Of a stretch of 64,000 nucleotides of DNA, positions 1 to 8,490 are shown in pieces. This stretch comes from Deltaproteobacteria bacterium (lineage in GTDB: Bacteria > Desulfobacterota > GWC2-55-46). Each line of letters opens with the position of its first letter. Positions within the stretch are counted from its first letter, which is position 1. A program made the position numbers and the translations under genes. The stretch is taken from the NCBI GenBank assembly GCA_019912665.1, contig JAIOIE010000006.1, positions 124,001 to 188,000 on the forward strand, written 5' to 3'. Below the pieces are notes generated by a model that saw only the letters and a list, made by a program, of their open reading frames with translations, was not told the origin of the DNA and ran no database searches.

Positions 1-690
1 ACATACGGCCACATCGACGCGTTCATATCCCCAAGCAGGTTCCTGATTACGAAGGTGAGGGAAATGGGTTTCTCCGCTCCGGAGATCGCATACATACCCA
101 ATTTCGTTGATTCATCGGAATACGCGCCCTCATACGAGCCGGAGGAAAGGTCGGTGGTGTTCGTTGGCAGGCTCTCCGAGGAAAAGGGTCTTCTTACGCT
201 TATAGAGGCGGCCAGGGGCCTTGAGGGAATCACCTTCAAGGTCATCGGGGACGGGCCCATGAGAGAAGCTTTGGCCTTGAAAGTCTCGCGTGAAGCAATC
301 TATAATGTCAAGTTCCTCGGGTACATGTCGGGAAACGAGCTCAGGCAGGAGATAGCCAAATCGCTCTTCGTCGCTGTCCCGTCCGAATGGTACGAAAACA
401 ATCCCAGGTCGATAATCGAGGCCTTTGCCCTCGGTAAGCCTGTCGTAGGCTCGCGCATAGGCGGGATACCGGAGCTCGTCAGGGACGGCGAGACCGGCTT
501 AACATTCGAGCCGGGCAATGCCGCGGACCTGAGGGAGAAAATAAGCCGGCTTGCGAAAGACCGCCGGAGGATAATCGATTTCGGCAGAAACGCCCGCGCA
601 CTCGTCGAGACCGAATTCGACTCGAAGAAGCATTACGAAAAACTCATGGCAGTCTATGAAGGCGCCATGCGAAAAGGGAAATCCGGATGA
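1..690 (+). CDS. Glycosyltransferase family 4, C-terminal part (5' truncated by window edge)
   Basis: The frame is open from base 1 with no start codon needed, so the gene begins upstream of the window; 229 codons are visible. The visible part is the C-terminal half of a GT-B glycosyltransferase: a junction ending in IPNFVD, the nucleotide-sugar domain opening with VFVGRLSEEKG, and the donor-binding EAFALGKPVVGS...GGIPE segment that gives the GT4 E-x7-E pattern. It probably transfers a sugar from a nucleotide donor during surface polysaccharide synthesis; the substrate cannot be read. The stop overlaps the next start (ATGA at 687-690), so it is translationally coupled to the radical SAM gene downstream. 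Confidence 0.93.
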   Translation, partial: TYGHIDAFISPSRFLITKVREMGFSAPEIAYIPNFVDSSEYAPSYEPEERSVVFVGRLSEEKGLLTLIEAARGLEGITFKVIGDGPMREALALKVSREAIYNVKFLGYMSGNELRQEIAKSLFVAVPSEWYENNPRSIIEAFALGKPVVGSRIGGIPELVRDGETGLTFEPGNAADLREKISRLAKDRRRIIDFGRNARALVETEFDSKKHYEKLMAVYEGAMRKGKSG

Positions 691-2129
691 AAATAATGCT
701 CCTCAATGCGCCTCCTTTGAAGACCCTCGGCGTGACGGGCCAGATATATCCGCCCCTCGGGATTCTGTACCTTGCGTCCTACGCGAGGGAGAAGAGGAAA
801 GACCTCGAAATATGCGCCTGCGACGGCTACAAGGAAGAGCGCGAAACGCTCGTAAGGAGGATAACGAAATTCAATCCGAAGGTGCTCGGGGTATCCTTCA
901 CCACCCAGGCGGCTACAGGCGCATACAGGCTCATAAACGAGGTCAAGGCTGCCAACCCCGGCATCTTCATCGTGGCCGGCGGGGCGCATCCCACCATAGT
1001 CCCCGAGGACCTCTTTGAGCAGACCGGTGTCGACATGGTCGTGACCGGCGAGGGCGAGGTGACATTCCATGAGATACTCGAGAAGATAGACGGCGATGAA
1101 AAGGACCTGGACTCGATCCTGGGCACGGTTGTAAAGCGTAACGGCAAGATAAAGAGGAACCCCATCAGGCCTTTCATAGAGGACCTGGACACCATCCCGT
1201 TCCCGGCAAGGGACTTGATAGACCTCAAGAGATACCCCGGCTACATGTACAAGCGCTTCAGCCACGATACCGACATCGTCTCCGCGCGCGGCTGCCCGTT
1301 CAACTGCGTATACTGCTCGAACCCGATATGGAAGCAGCAGAAGCCCTGGTACAGGCTCAGGTCCCCGAAGAACGTCGTGGACGAGATGGAGCACATAATC
1401 GAGGCCTACGGCATCAGGGAATTTTTCGACCAGACCGACGAGTTCAACGGGAACAAGCAATGGGCGATGGACCTCTGCGACGAGATACTCAAAAGGAAAC
1501 TCGACATAGCGTGGAAGGCCCAGATGAGGGTGGATAACATCGACGAGGCGCTTGCGGAAAAGCTCAAAAAATCGGGTTTCTGGATGGGCCTCTTCGGACT
1601 TGAGAGCGCGAACCAGAGGACGCTTACAGGCATAAGGAAGAAGCAGACTATCGAGCAGATGGACAAGGCGCTCGACATCATGAAAAAGAACGGTCTCAGG
1701 TGCTTCGGGCTTTTCATGGCCTTCAACGTCTGGGAGGAGAACGGGAAGCTCTGCTTCGAGGGCAGGGATGATTCGCTCAGGACATTGGCTTATCTGAAAG
1801 GTTTGCTGAAAGACAAGAAGCTCCATCTATTCGGCTGGTCGATGACGACCCCGTATCCAGGAAGCGAGCTATACCGCATCGCGGCCAAGCACAACCTCAT
1901 AGACAAGGAATACGTCGGGAAATGGGAATACTTCGACTCGGGTTCGAATTTCCTCATGAAGCTTCCGGGCGTTAGCGAGAAGGACTGGCTGCAGGTCATG
2001 AACGCCGGGAAAAGGCTCCAGGCCATGTCGCTTTTCAGGAGCGGCACATTCAATCTCAGGGCCATGCCGCTTTACCTGAAAAAGGCATACTACGTCGCTG
2101 GAAGAAACCTGAAGAGGTTTTTCAATTAA
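687..2129 (+). CDS. B12-binding-domain radical SAM protein
   Basis: 480 aa. Residues about 1-150 look like the cobalamin-binding Rossmann domain of B12-type radical SAM proteins (GGAHPT near 98 and VVTGEGE near 118-124 are typical of the family). The radical SAM core follows with the cluster motif CPFNCVYC (C203, C207, C210). Such enzymes use a 4Fe-4S cluster and AdoMet, often with cobalamin, for methylations or ring rearrangements; the substrate is unknown. It starts on ATG in an ATGA overlap with the upstream glycosyltransferase and ends two bases before the next radical SAM gene, so a lipid- or glycan-modifying role is the natural inference. No standard DxHxxG cobalamin loop is obvious, so cofactor use is uncertain. 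Confidence 0.9.
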   Translation: MKIMLLNAPPLKTLGVTGQIYPPLGILYLASYAREKRKDLEICACDGYKEERETLVRRITKFNPKVLGVSFTTQAATGAYRLINEVKAANPGIFIVAGGAHPTIVPEDLFEQTGVDMVVTGEGEVTFHEILEKIDGDEKDLDSILGTVVKRNGKIKRNPIRPFIEDLDTIPFPARDLIDLKRYPGYMYKRFSHDTDIVSARGCPFNCVYCSNPIWKQQKPWYRLRSPKNVVDEMEHIIEAYGIREFFDQTDEFNGNKQWAMDLCDEILKRKLDIAWKAQMRVDNIDEALAEKLKKSGFWMGLFGLESANQRTLTGIRKKQTIEQMDKALDIMKKNGLRCFGLFMAFNVWEENGKLCFEGRDDSLRTLAYLKGLLKDKKLHLFGWSMTTPYPGSELYRIAAKHNLIDKEYVGKWEYFDSGSNFLMKLPGVSEKDWLQVMNAGKRLQAMSLFRSGTFNLRAMPLYLKKAYYVAGRNLKRFFN

Positions 2130-2131
2130 TC

Positions 2132-3118
2132 ATGGAAGCATCAGTTATAGTCACCTACAGGTGCAACGCCCGCTGCCATATGTGCAATACCTGGGAGTAT
2201 CCCACTAGGCCCAGGGAAGAGATAAAATCCCGGGTCCTTGAGAAACTTCCGCCGCTCGCTTTCTGCAACATCACCGGCGGCGAGCCCTTCCTGCGGGACG
2301 ATATCGATGAGATAGTCTCAGTCCTCAGGAAAAAGGCGAAGCGGGTGGTCATAAGCACGAACGGCTATTTTACCGAAAAAGTCCTTGCCGTGGCGAGGCG
2401 TAACCCCGGCATAGGGGTGAGGATAAGCATAGAGGGCCTCCCCGCCGCAAACGACGAGCTCCGTGGCCTCAAGGACGGCTTTGACAGGGGCCTCCGGACG
2501 CTACTTGAGCTCCACAGGATGGGCGTTAAGGACATAGGCTTCGGCATTACAGTTTCCGACAGGAACGCCAGGGACATGATAGAGCTATACGAGCTCGCAA
2601 AGGCAATGGGCCTTGAGTTCGCCACCGCCGCTGTCCATAACTCGGATTACTTCCATAAATACGACAACACGATAAGGAACGAAAAGGAGGCGCTCGCGTG
2701 CTTCGAGGAGCTTATCGGCGAGCTCCTTTCATCCGGCAGGGTAAAGGACTGGTTCAGGGCCTATTTCAACTACGGCCTCATGAACTATATAAAGGGGAGG
2801 CCGAGGCTACTGCCCTGCGAGGCCGGGACCGAGAACTTTTTCGTTGACCCCTTCGGCGAGGTCCTTCCCTGCAACGGGGTGGAAAAAGACGTATGGGCCG
2901 GGAGCATGGGGAACCTCGCTACCGATGATTTCGATTCCATCTGGAACGGCGAGAAGGCAAGGGCGCTCCGCGAAAAGGTCAGGACTTGCCCGAAGAACTG
3001 CTGGATGATAGGGACAGCCGCGCCTGTGATGAAGAAATACATCACAAAGCCGCTTTCGTGGGTCGCAAGGAACAAGGTGAAAAGCCTCCTCGGGAGAAAA
3101 CCCTGCCTCGATTGTTGA
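2132..3118 (+). CDS. Radical SAM protein with SPASM-like C-terminal cysteines
   Basis: 328 aa. The cluster motif CNARCHMC lies at residues 11-18, followed by the GGEPFLR AdoMet-binding element near residue 50. The C-terminal part carries cysteines in the context LLPCEAG, VLPCNG and RTCPKNCW, resembling the auxiliary cluster region (SPASM/twitch) that ends with a conserved SIWNGEKARALREKV-like stretch. Such proteins modify peptides, sugars or lipids; the substrate here is not evident. Its ATG begins two bases after the stop of the B12-type radical SAM gene, so the two are almost certainly cotranscribed with the flanking GT4 genes. Confidence 0.9.
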   Translation: MEASVIVTYRCNARCHMCNTWEYPTRPREEIKSRVLEKLPPLAFCNITGGEPFLRDDIDEIVSVLRKKAKRVVISTNGYFTEKVLAVARRNPGIGVRISIEGLPAANDELRGLKDGFDRGLRTLLELHRMGVKDIGFGITVSDRNARDMIELYELAKAMGLEFATAAVHNSDYFHKYDNTIRNEKEALACFEELIGELLSSGRVKDWFRAYFNYGLMNYIKGRPRLLPCEAGTENFFVDPFGEVLPCNGVEKDVWAGSMGNLATDDFDSIWNGEKARALREKVRTCPKNCWMIGTAAPVMKKYITKPLSWVARNKVKSLLGRKPCLDC

Positions 3119-3149
3119 GGCCGATGGTTTCCGGAAGGAATAATTCGAA

Positions 3150-4304
3150 TTGAGAATAGTCGTCCTTGGAACGAGGGGCTTCCCCGGCGTGCAGGGCGGG
3201 GTTGAAAAGCACTGCGAGGAGCTTTATCCGAGGCTTGCTAAACTCGGGTGCGACATTACCGTCATCACGAGGGCCCCTTACATCTCACCTGGAAAAAGAA
3301 ATGACGAGTGGCGCGGCCTCAAATTCGCGCACCTCTGGTGCCCTAAAAAGAAATCATTCGAGGCCATTACGCACACCCTGCTCGGCCTTTTCGAGGCGAG
3401 GAGGCTTAAGCCCGACATATTGCATATCCACGGGATCGGCCCTGCGCTCCTTGCCCCTGCGGCAAAGAGGCTCGGGCTGAGCGTCGTCATGACCCATCAC
3501 GGCCCCGACTACAAACGCGCCAAGTGGGGGAGGGCCGCCCGGCAGGTGCTTAAGCGCGGAGAAAGAAACGGGGTCCTCGCGAGCGACGCCGTCATATCCA
3601 TATCAAACGGGATAAGGGAAGACCTCAGGGCGCTTTACGGCAGGGATTCTTTTCTCATACCGAACGGTGTTACCGTTAGAAAGCCGGCGCCCCCCGGGGC
3701 AGGGCTCGGGCGCTTCGGCCTCCTTCCGGGAAAATACATGTTCCTTGCCTGCAGGTTCGTCGAGGAGAAGGGCATTCACGACCTCATCGCCGCCTATTCC
3801 GCGCTCAAGGCCCCCGGCCACAAGCTCGTCATAGCCGGGGACGCTGACCATGAGACAGAGTACAGCAAGAGAGTAAAGCAATTGGCCGCGTCCACGGAAG
3901 GGGTAGTCCTTGCAGGGTTCCAGACCGGCGAGACCCTTTCAGAGCTTTTTTCAAACGCGGCCTGCTTCGTCCTCCCCTCATATCACGAAGGCCTTCCGAT
4001 TGCGCTTTTAGAAGCACTGAGCTACGGACTTCCTTCGCTCGTTAGCGACATCCCGGCTCACAGGGAGCTTCCGTTAAACGGCGAGGTCTACTTCAAGCCC
4101 GGGGACCGGGAGGCGCTCGCAAAGGCGCTTTCAATCGCGATGGAAGGCGGCTTCGAGGCGGAAAGGCGCAAATACACAGGCATCATCGAGGCCAGGTTCG
4201 ATTGGGACTCCATAGCCGCGAGCACCCTCGATGTCTACAGGGAGGTACTGATAGGCTCCGCGTCCGCATCGAAAAGCGGGCATCCCGTCCTCGGCCTGCG
4301 GTAG
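3150..4304 (+). CDS. Glycosyltransferase family 4
   Basis: 384 aa, full length for a GT-B enzyme. The N-terminal acceptor domain opens with VVLGTRGFPGVQGGVEKH, a start typical of rhamnosyl/galactosyl-transferase relatives in polysaccharide clusters. The C-terminal donor domain has ACRFVEEKG, AGFQTGETLSELFSNA and the E-x7-E region SYHEGLPIALLEAL. The start is a TTG at 3150 with a GGAAGGA ribosome binding site at about 3133-3139. It is the last gene of the polysaccharide-like cluster; the next gene is on the opposite strand only 10 bp away, with no T-tailed hairpin seen between them. Donor and acceptor are unknown. Confidence 0.94.
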   Translation: MRIVVLGTRGFPGVQGGVEKHCEELYPRLAKLGCDITVITRAPYISPGKRNDEWRGLKFAHLWCPKKKSFEAITHTLLGLFEARRLKPDILHIHGIGPALLAPAAKRLGLSVVMTHHGPDYKRAKWGRAARQVLKRGERNGVLASDAVISISNGIREDLRALYGRDSFLIPNGVTVRKPAPPGAGLGRFGLLPGKYMFLACRFVEEKGIHDLIAAYSALKAPGHKLVIAGDADHETEYSKRVKQLAASTEGVVLAGFQTGETLSELFSNAACFVLPSYHEGLPIALLEALSYGLPSLVSDIPAHRELPLNGEVYFKPGDREALAKALSIAMEGGFEAERRKYTGIIEARFDWDSIAASTLDVYREVLIGSASASKSGHPVLGLR

Positions 4305-4313
4305 GTTTCGTCC

Positions 4314-5441
4314 TTATTTCCTCTTAAGCGCTCCTCCAGCACCCTCTGCCACCGGTCTCGAATGGCAGCGGTTGCAGTCCGCGAACTTGAACGCCACCTT
4401 CTGATGGCATGCGCCGCAGGATGCCCCGCCTGCCATGTCCTTCATGCTTGCCGCGTTCGCGCCGAGCGCGTCCTTGAAGAAAGACTGGTGGCAGGACGAG
4501 CACACGACCCGCTCTGAATGGGTCTTGTGGCTGAAGACGACATTATTCACATACGGCATGGGGGATTCGAACAGTATCTCATTGTCTCTCGTCTCGTCGG
4601 CTTTCTCGACGGGCGCCCCTTCAAGCGATACAATGGGCTTCCTGGCCTTTCCCAAAAGGCCCCAGTCTATGTTGCCGAACCTGTCGAAGGGCAGGGCCTT
4701 CTCCGGGAAGAGGTCGAGATTAAGCCCGGTCCCGAGCCGTGCAGATGTCTCCCTGAGCTTCGAGGTGTCCGCCTTTTTCGGGTCGAGAAGGTGGGCCTCG
4801 CCTGGCGTACCGACGCTATGGCACCTGTCGCAGCTCTCGGCGGCGCTGAACGCTGTCGTGCCGTTGTGGCACTGCCCGCAAAGCCCCCCGCCGAATATCT
4901 CCGCCATCCCTATGGTGCCGGTCTTTTTCATCTCGAAGAGAGCGGGGTGGCAGGCCTTGCACTCGAAATTGATCCTGTGGACCCAGTGTGGGAAGATGAC
5001 CGGAGCCATCCCGGCTGCCTCGGCCTTTTCCCTCATCAGTATGTTTCCGGGAAAGGCCTCGTATTTTTTCCATTTCTCCAGCTCGGCCTTCCTCTCCTCC
5101 TCTTTCTTAAGCTCCTCTTTCTGTAGGGTTTCTATCTCGTCGATGAAGCCGTCCTGGCCGTGCCATTCGCTGTACATGGTCGCCATCGTGGCCGCGATGT
5201 CAAGGATGGTCATTTTCTTCTCAAACCCCTCAGCCGCCCTGGCCTCGTCGATTAGGGAGCGTATCTCGCCGGGTATTATGTCCTTGTTCGTCTTTACGAG
5301 AAACCCGAGGGCGTCGAACCTGTTCTGCTCGTAGCTCGTCCTGAAGCTTTTCATGAACTTGCTTTCAGCGGACGCATCTCCGGCTGCAAGCGGCCCTGCG
5401 GACAATAACGCAAGCAGGATAAGAAGTAGTCTGGCTTTCAT
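4314..5441 (-). CDS. Periplasmic hexaheme cytochrome c (two c7-like triheme modules)
   Basis: 375 aa with a Sec signal peptide (hydrophobic residues 4-20, A-rich cleavage region near 25). Six CxxCH heme sites are visible at residues 161-165, 188-192, 204-208, 314-318, 342-346 and 356-360. Each group of three is preceded by a histidine pair (PHWVHR at 151-156; FSHKTH at 303-308) that would supply distal ligands, so the protein looks like two triheme c7-type modules separated by a linker of about 100 residues. A charged, Glu/Lys-rich probable coiled coil lies at 101-127. It probably carries electrons in the periplasm; partner unknown. It is transcribed alone, against its neighbours; the region upstream (5442-5712) is shared with the divergent glycosyltransferase operon. 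Confidence 0.93.
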   Translation of the reverse strand: MKARLLLILLALLSAGPLAAGDASAESKFMKSFRTSYEQNRFDALGFLVKTNKDIIPGEIRSLIDEARAAEGFEKKMTILDIAATMATMYSEWHGQDGFIDEIETLQKEELKKEEERKAELEKWKKYEAFPGNILMREKAEAAGMAPVIFPHWVHRINFECKACHPALFEMKKTGTIGMAEIFGGGLCGQCHNGTTAFSAAESCDRCHSVGTPGEAHLLDPKKADTSKLRETSARLGTGLNLDLFPEKALPFDRFGNIDWGLLGKARKPIVSLEGAPVEKADETRDNEILFESPMPYVNNVVFSHKTHSERVVCSSCHQSFFKDALGANAASMKDMAGGASCGACHQKVAFKFADCNRCHSRPVAEGAGGALKRK

Positions 5442-5712
5442 CTGAACCTCTCGTAACTGGATTTTAGGCCGGACAGGGGCGTTTTCAAGGAAGTGCTTTT
5501 ATTCGAGCGTCCTTTCAAAGCCCGTACGGCTGCCCGGTCTCCAAAAACGGAACCGGTCGGAGCGGCTCGATTATACCAATTCAGGCCGCAATATCCAATA
5601 ATTCCGTTAAAGAGGCAGAGGAGTGGATTTCAGAGCGCTTTTATTGTATAAGGTCAAAAGACCCGCAACACTTCATAGCGGAACCAAAAAGTACGAGCCG
5701 GGAGCCCTGGAC
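5442..5712. other. Divergent intergenic region between cytochrome and GT2 operon
   Basis: 271 bp with no convincing gene. It must hold the promoters of the minus-strand cytochrome and the plus-strand glycosyltransferase. A short inverted element built on ACCGG/CCGGT lies near 5536-5560 and an AT-rich stretch (ATTATACC) near 5571-5578. No good -35/-10 pair could be assigned. Confidence 0.4.
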
Positions 5713-6429
5713 ATGCCGACAGGCAAGATGAGCGTATCGATAGTGATGCCGGTTTATAATGAGAGGGAGTATGTCTCCGAGGTCGTAAAACGGGTGCTCG
5801 TTACCGGAATACCTTCGGAGCTCGTCATAGTGGACGACTTCTCGAAGGACGGCACCAGGGACGTTCTGAAGGGCATAGAGTCCGGCTGGAACCATACGGG
5901 AGTGAAGCTCAGGCTACTCATGCACGAAAGGAACCAGGGCAAGGGCGCGGCCTTGAGGACCGGCTTCGCCCATGTGACCGGCGACATAACCATCATCCAG
6001 GACGCCGATTTCGAGTACGACCCCAGGGACTACCCCAAGCTCCTTCAGCCCATATTCGACGGGAAGGCCGACGTCGTGTACGGCTCAAGGTTCATAGGCG
6101 GCGAGTCCCACAGGGTCCTCTTCTTCTGGCACTCGGTCGGAAATAAGGTGCTTACCTTCTTCTCCAACATGCTCACGAACCTGAACCTCACGGACATGGA
6201 GACCGGGTACAAGGCCTTCAGGACCGAGGTCCTTAAGGGCATAAGGATAGAATCCGACAGGTTCGGCTTTGAGCCCGAGATAACGGCCAAGGTAGCCAAG
6301 AAGAAGTGCCAGATATATGAGACCTCTGTCTCGTACGCGGGCCGAACCTACGACGAGGGTAAAAAGATAAACTGGAAGGACGGCATTGCCGCGTTCTGGC
6401 ACATAATCAAGTTCAACCTGCTGAGATGA
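5713..6429 (+). CDS. Glycosyltransferase family 2 (DPM1/polyprenyl-phosphate type)
   Basis: 238 aa from the ATG at 5713; a longer reading from GTG 5623 is open but adds 30 non-conserved residues, whereas GGGAG at 5700-5704 is well placed for 5713. GT-A signatures are present: VSIVMPVYNE at the N-terminus, LVIVDDFSKDGT, an ERNQGKGAALRTGF segment and the DADFEYDP metal-binding motif. The family transfers a sugar from a nucleotide donor, commonly to polyprenyl phosphate. No C-terminal membrane helices are present, so it resembles soluble DPM1-like enzymes. Its stop overlaps the HtrA start (ATGA, 6426-6429). Confidence 0.92.
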   Translation: MPTGKMSVSIVMPVYNEREYVSEVVKRVLVTGIPSELVIVDDFSKDGTRDVLKGIESGWNHTGVKLRLLMHERNQGKGAALRTGFAHVTGDITIIQDADFEYDPRDYPKLLQPIFDGKADVVYGSRFIGGESHRVLFFWHSVGNKVLTFFSNMLTNLNLTDMETGYKAFRTEVLKGIRIESDRFGFEPEITAKVAKKKCQIYETSVSYAGRTYDEGKKINWKDGIAAFWHIIKFNLLR

Positions 6430-7499
6430 CCCGGCGAACGAAAACCCTTTTTCTATCTTTTCTCGCGCTCGCCCTTGTCCTAATTTCCCTCCCGCCTGCG
6501 GTTTTTCCAAACGATGAGGAGATGAACATCCGCATCTACGAGGAGGCGGGCTCCTCGGTCGTGAACATCATAACCACGACGTTATCGTACGACTTTTTCT
6601 ATAATCCCATTTCAGCCACAGGCTCGGGCTCCGGAGTGATAGTTGACAGGCACGGCCACATAGTAACGAACTACCACGTCATAGAGGGCGCGAGAAGCCT
6701 CGAGGTCACGCTCTTCGACGGTTCAAGGCACAGGGCAGAGGTCGTCGGCGTGGATGCCGGAGACGACCTTGCCGTCATAGCCGTCAAGGCGCCCCAGTCG
6801 AAGCTCAAGCCCATAAAACTCGGCGATTCATCGACGCTCAGGGTCGGCCAGAAGGCGCTCGCCATCGGGAGCCCCTTCGGACTCGAAAAGACGCTCACGG
6901 TCGGCATCGTAAGCTCGCTCGGGCGGACCATGCGGGCGCGGAACGGCAGGCTCATGAGCGGCATCATACAGACCGACGCCGCGATAAACCCGGGGAACTC
7001 TGGCGGGCCGCTCCTCGACAGCCAGGGCAGGATGATAGGCCTGAATACCGCCATCTTCAGCCCGGTGAACGGCTCAATCGGCATAGGTTTCGCCATACCG
7101 GTGGACACCTTAAAGAAGGCTGTCCCGTCGCTTGTCGAGAAGGGATACGTGTCGAGGCCGTGGCTCGGCATAGCTGGCCAGACCCTCGACGCATACGACG
7201 CCGGGGCTATGGGCCTTCCCTCGGGCGGGGTGCTCGTCGCGGACGTATTCAGGGGAAGCCCGGCCGACAAGGCAGGGATGAGAGGCTCGACCGGCACCAA
7301 GCGTATCGGCAACATCATAATAGCTTCCGGCGGGGACCTCATAACCGGGGTAAACGGAAAGTCTGTAAGCTCGATGGACGAGCTTAACCATGAGATAGAC
7401 CAATTAAGGCCGGATGATACGGCTTCCGTAAGGGTCCTCCGGGGCGGAAAGAATGTCGTCATCAAGATCAAGCTCGAAGAGATGCCGAGGAATTACTGA
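6426..7499 (+). CDS. Trypsin-like periplasmic serine protease with one PDZ domain (HtrA/DegP family)
   Basis: 357 aa. A signal peptide (hydrophobic residues 8-25) directs it to the periplasm. The catalytic triad is visible: His84 in TNYHVIEG, Asp114 in GDDLAVIAV and Ser192 in NPGNSGGPLLD. One PDZ domain spans about 245-350. This is the single-PDZ, DegS-like length rather than the two-PDZ DegP length, although the signal looks cleavable. It likely degrades or senses misfolded envelope proteins. It is coupled by overlapping stop/start codons both to the upstream glycosyltransferase and to the downstream His-rich membrane protein, an unusual trio. Confidence 0.94.
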   Translation: MTRRTKTLFLSFLALALVLISLPPAVFPNDEEMNIRIYEEAGSSVVNIITTTLSYDFFYNPISATGSGSGVIVDRHGHIVTNYHVIEGARSLEVTLFDGSRHRAEVVGVDAGDDLAVIAVKAPQSKLKPIKLGDSSTLRVGQKALAIGSPFGLEKTLTVGIVSSLGRTMRARNGRLMSGIIQTDAAINPGNSGGPLLDSQGRMIGLNTAIFSPVNGSIGIGFAIPVDTLKKAVPSLVEKGYVSRPWLGIAGQTLDAYDAGAMGLPSGGVLVADVFRGSPADKAGMRGSTGTKRIGNIIIASGGDLITGVNGKSVSSMDELNHEIDQLRPDDTASVRVLRGGKNVVIKIKLEEMPRNY

Positions 7500-8194
7500 T
7501 GAAGAGAAATGAGACAAGACGTGAACTGAAGGCTGTGGGAATAGGTCTTTTGCTCGGGCTTTCGTGCGTTGTCTTCGGGGTCTTCTGGGCGGTTTACATA
7601 ACAGTTTACCACGAAGAGATACACATGGAACTGAGCCTTGCCGAAAAAACCTCCATCGAGGAGAAGTTCGTCCTGAGCGGCGGGGGAGGGCACGGTGCGC
7701 ACGGCGCGGGGCAGGGGAACGTACGTTCGCATGCGGAGGGCGGACACGACCTTCACGGACATGATGGCAATGACATGGCTTCCGTGCCGGACGGAATGGA
7801 TGCTCACGCCGGGCATGAGCCGCATGGCGGATACGCGGATGCGCATGCCCATTCAGCTGAGAGCCGCGACATGAGGGCCGCGCATGAAATGCTCGGACGG
7901 GCGCATGTGCACGCAATGGGCCTCGGCGTGTTAACGATAAGCATATCCCTCATGCTGGCCTTCCTTCCGGTCAGCTCGTGGGTCAGAGCCGTGGCGGCAG
8001 CTTCGCTCGGGACAGGAAGCTTCTTCTATCCGCTCGCGCTTATAATATCGGGCCTCAGGACGACAGCGCTAGGGGAGGCGGGGGCCGCCCAATCCGTTTT
8101 CCCCATGACCGCCCTGAGCATATTGCTTGCCGGAGCCGGCCTCCTCATGGCGGCGGCATCCCTTATAATGTGGCTCTTCAGGGGTAATGACTAG
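7499..8194 (+). CDS. Unrecognised membrane protein with histidine-rich loop
   Basis: 231 aa; I do not recognise the family. One transmembrane helix (about 12-36) is followed by a hydrophilic stretch (about 60-140) with about 14 histidines, many as GH, AH, HGH or HAH, mixed with Gly, Ala and Asp. Three further hydrophobic helices follow (about 139-157, 160-184, 198-226). The His-rich loop looks like a metal-binding segment, as in zinc, nickel or copper handling proteins, but no transporter signature is visible. Its ATG overlaps the HtrA stop (TGATG, 7497-7501), so the two are translationally coupled, suggesting a shared envelope role. Function unknown. Confidence 0.8.
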   Translation: MKRNETRRELKAVGIGLLLGLSCVVFGVFWAVYITVYHEEIHMELSLAEKTSIEEKFVLSGGGGHGAHGAGQGNVRSHAEGGHDLHGHDGNDMASVPDGMDAHAGHEPHGGYADAHAHSAESRDMRAAHEMLGRAHVHAMGLGVLTISISLMLAFLPVSSWVRAVAAASLGTGSFFYPLALIISGLRTTALGEAGAAQSVFPMTALSILLAGAGLLMAAASLIMWLFRGND

Positions 8195-8241
8195 AGGTTT
8201 CAAGCCAGTGAAGTTTCGGTCTCTTATTTTGTCGAATATCC

Positions 8242-8271
8242 TTGACAAGACAGGCGGTCCTGGATTAATAT
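8242..8271 (+). promoter_or_regulatory. Sigma70-type promoter for the riboswitch-rnf operon
   Basis: A perfect -35 TTGACA (8242-8247) is followed after 18 bp by TAATAT (8266-8271). Transcription would start near 8278, about 16 nt before the first paired base of the ZTP aptamer, so promoter and riboswitch positions support each other. Confidence 0.75.
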
Positions 8272-8293
8272 GTTTGTATTATTCCCCATAAAA

Positions 8294-8424
8294 TTTTCCC
8301 GTAACTGACGGAATCAAGGTGGGCTACCACCGGGGAGCGGGAAACAAAAGTGCGCTTGCCGACCGTCTGGGCGAAACATTCAGCAAAAACGTTTGCTGAA
8401 TGCGGTGCCGTGACGGTTTTTTTT
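8294..8424 (+). promoter_or_regulatory. ZTP/ZMP (pfl) riboswitch with intrinsic terminator switch
   Basis: The conserved pfl/ZTP core is recognisable: AACTGACGGAA at 8303-8313, TACCACCGGGGAGCG at 8325-8339, and the 3' element GCCGACCGTCTGGGC at 8358-8372. P1 pairs TTTCCCG (8295-8301) with CGGGAAA (8338-8344); P2 pairs GGTGG (8318-8322) with CCACC (8327-8331). The 3' part of the aptamer, ACCGTC (8362-8367), can instead pair with GACGGT (8412-8417) directly before eight Ts, enclosing an 11-bp hairpin (8377-8402). Ligand binding would therefore block the terminator, a genetic ON switch as is usual for this class, which senses the folate-stress signal ZTP/ZMP. The gene controlled is rnfC. Recognition is from memory of the consensus, not a covariance search. 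Confidence 0.88.
8362..8424 (+). terminator. Riboswitch-controlled intrinsic terminator
   Basis: The outer stem ACCGTC/GACGGT (8362-8367 with 8412-8417) is extended inward by GGC/GCC (8370-8372 with 8407-8409) after a 2x2 internal loop, and encloses the hairpin CATTCAGCAAA/TTTGCTGAATG (8377-8387 with 8392-8402). A T-run covers 8417-8424. The outer left arm is part of the ZTP aptamer 3' domain, so the two folds exclude each other. Confidence 0.8.
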
Positions 8425-8490
8425 ATTGTGAGTTGGTCGAGCAGGGCCGGCACTGGCGGGAATGGTCCCGGATCCTAAGCTCTAATTATC

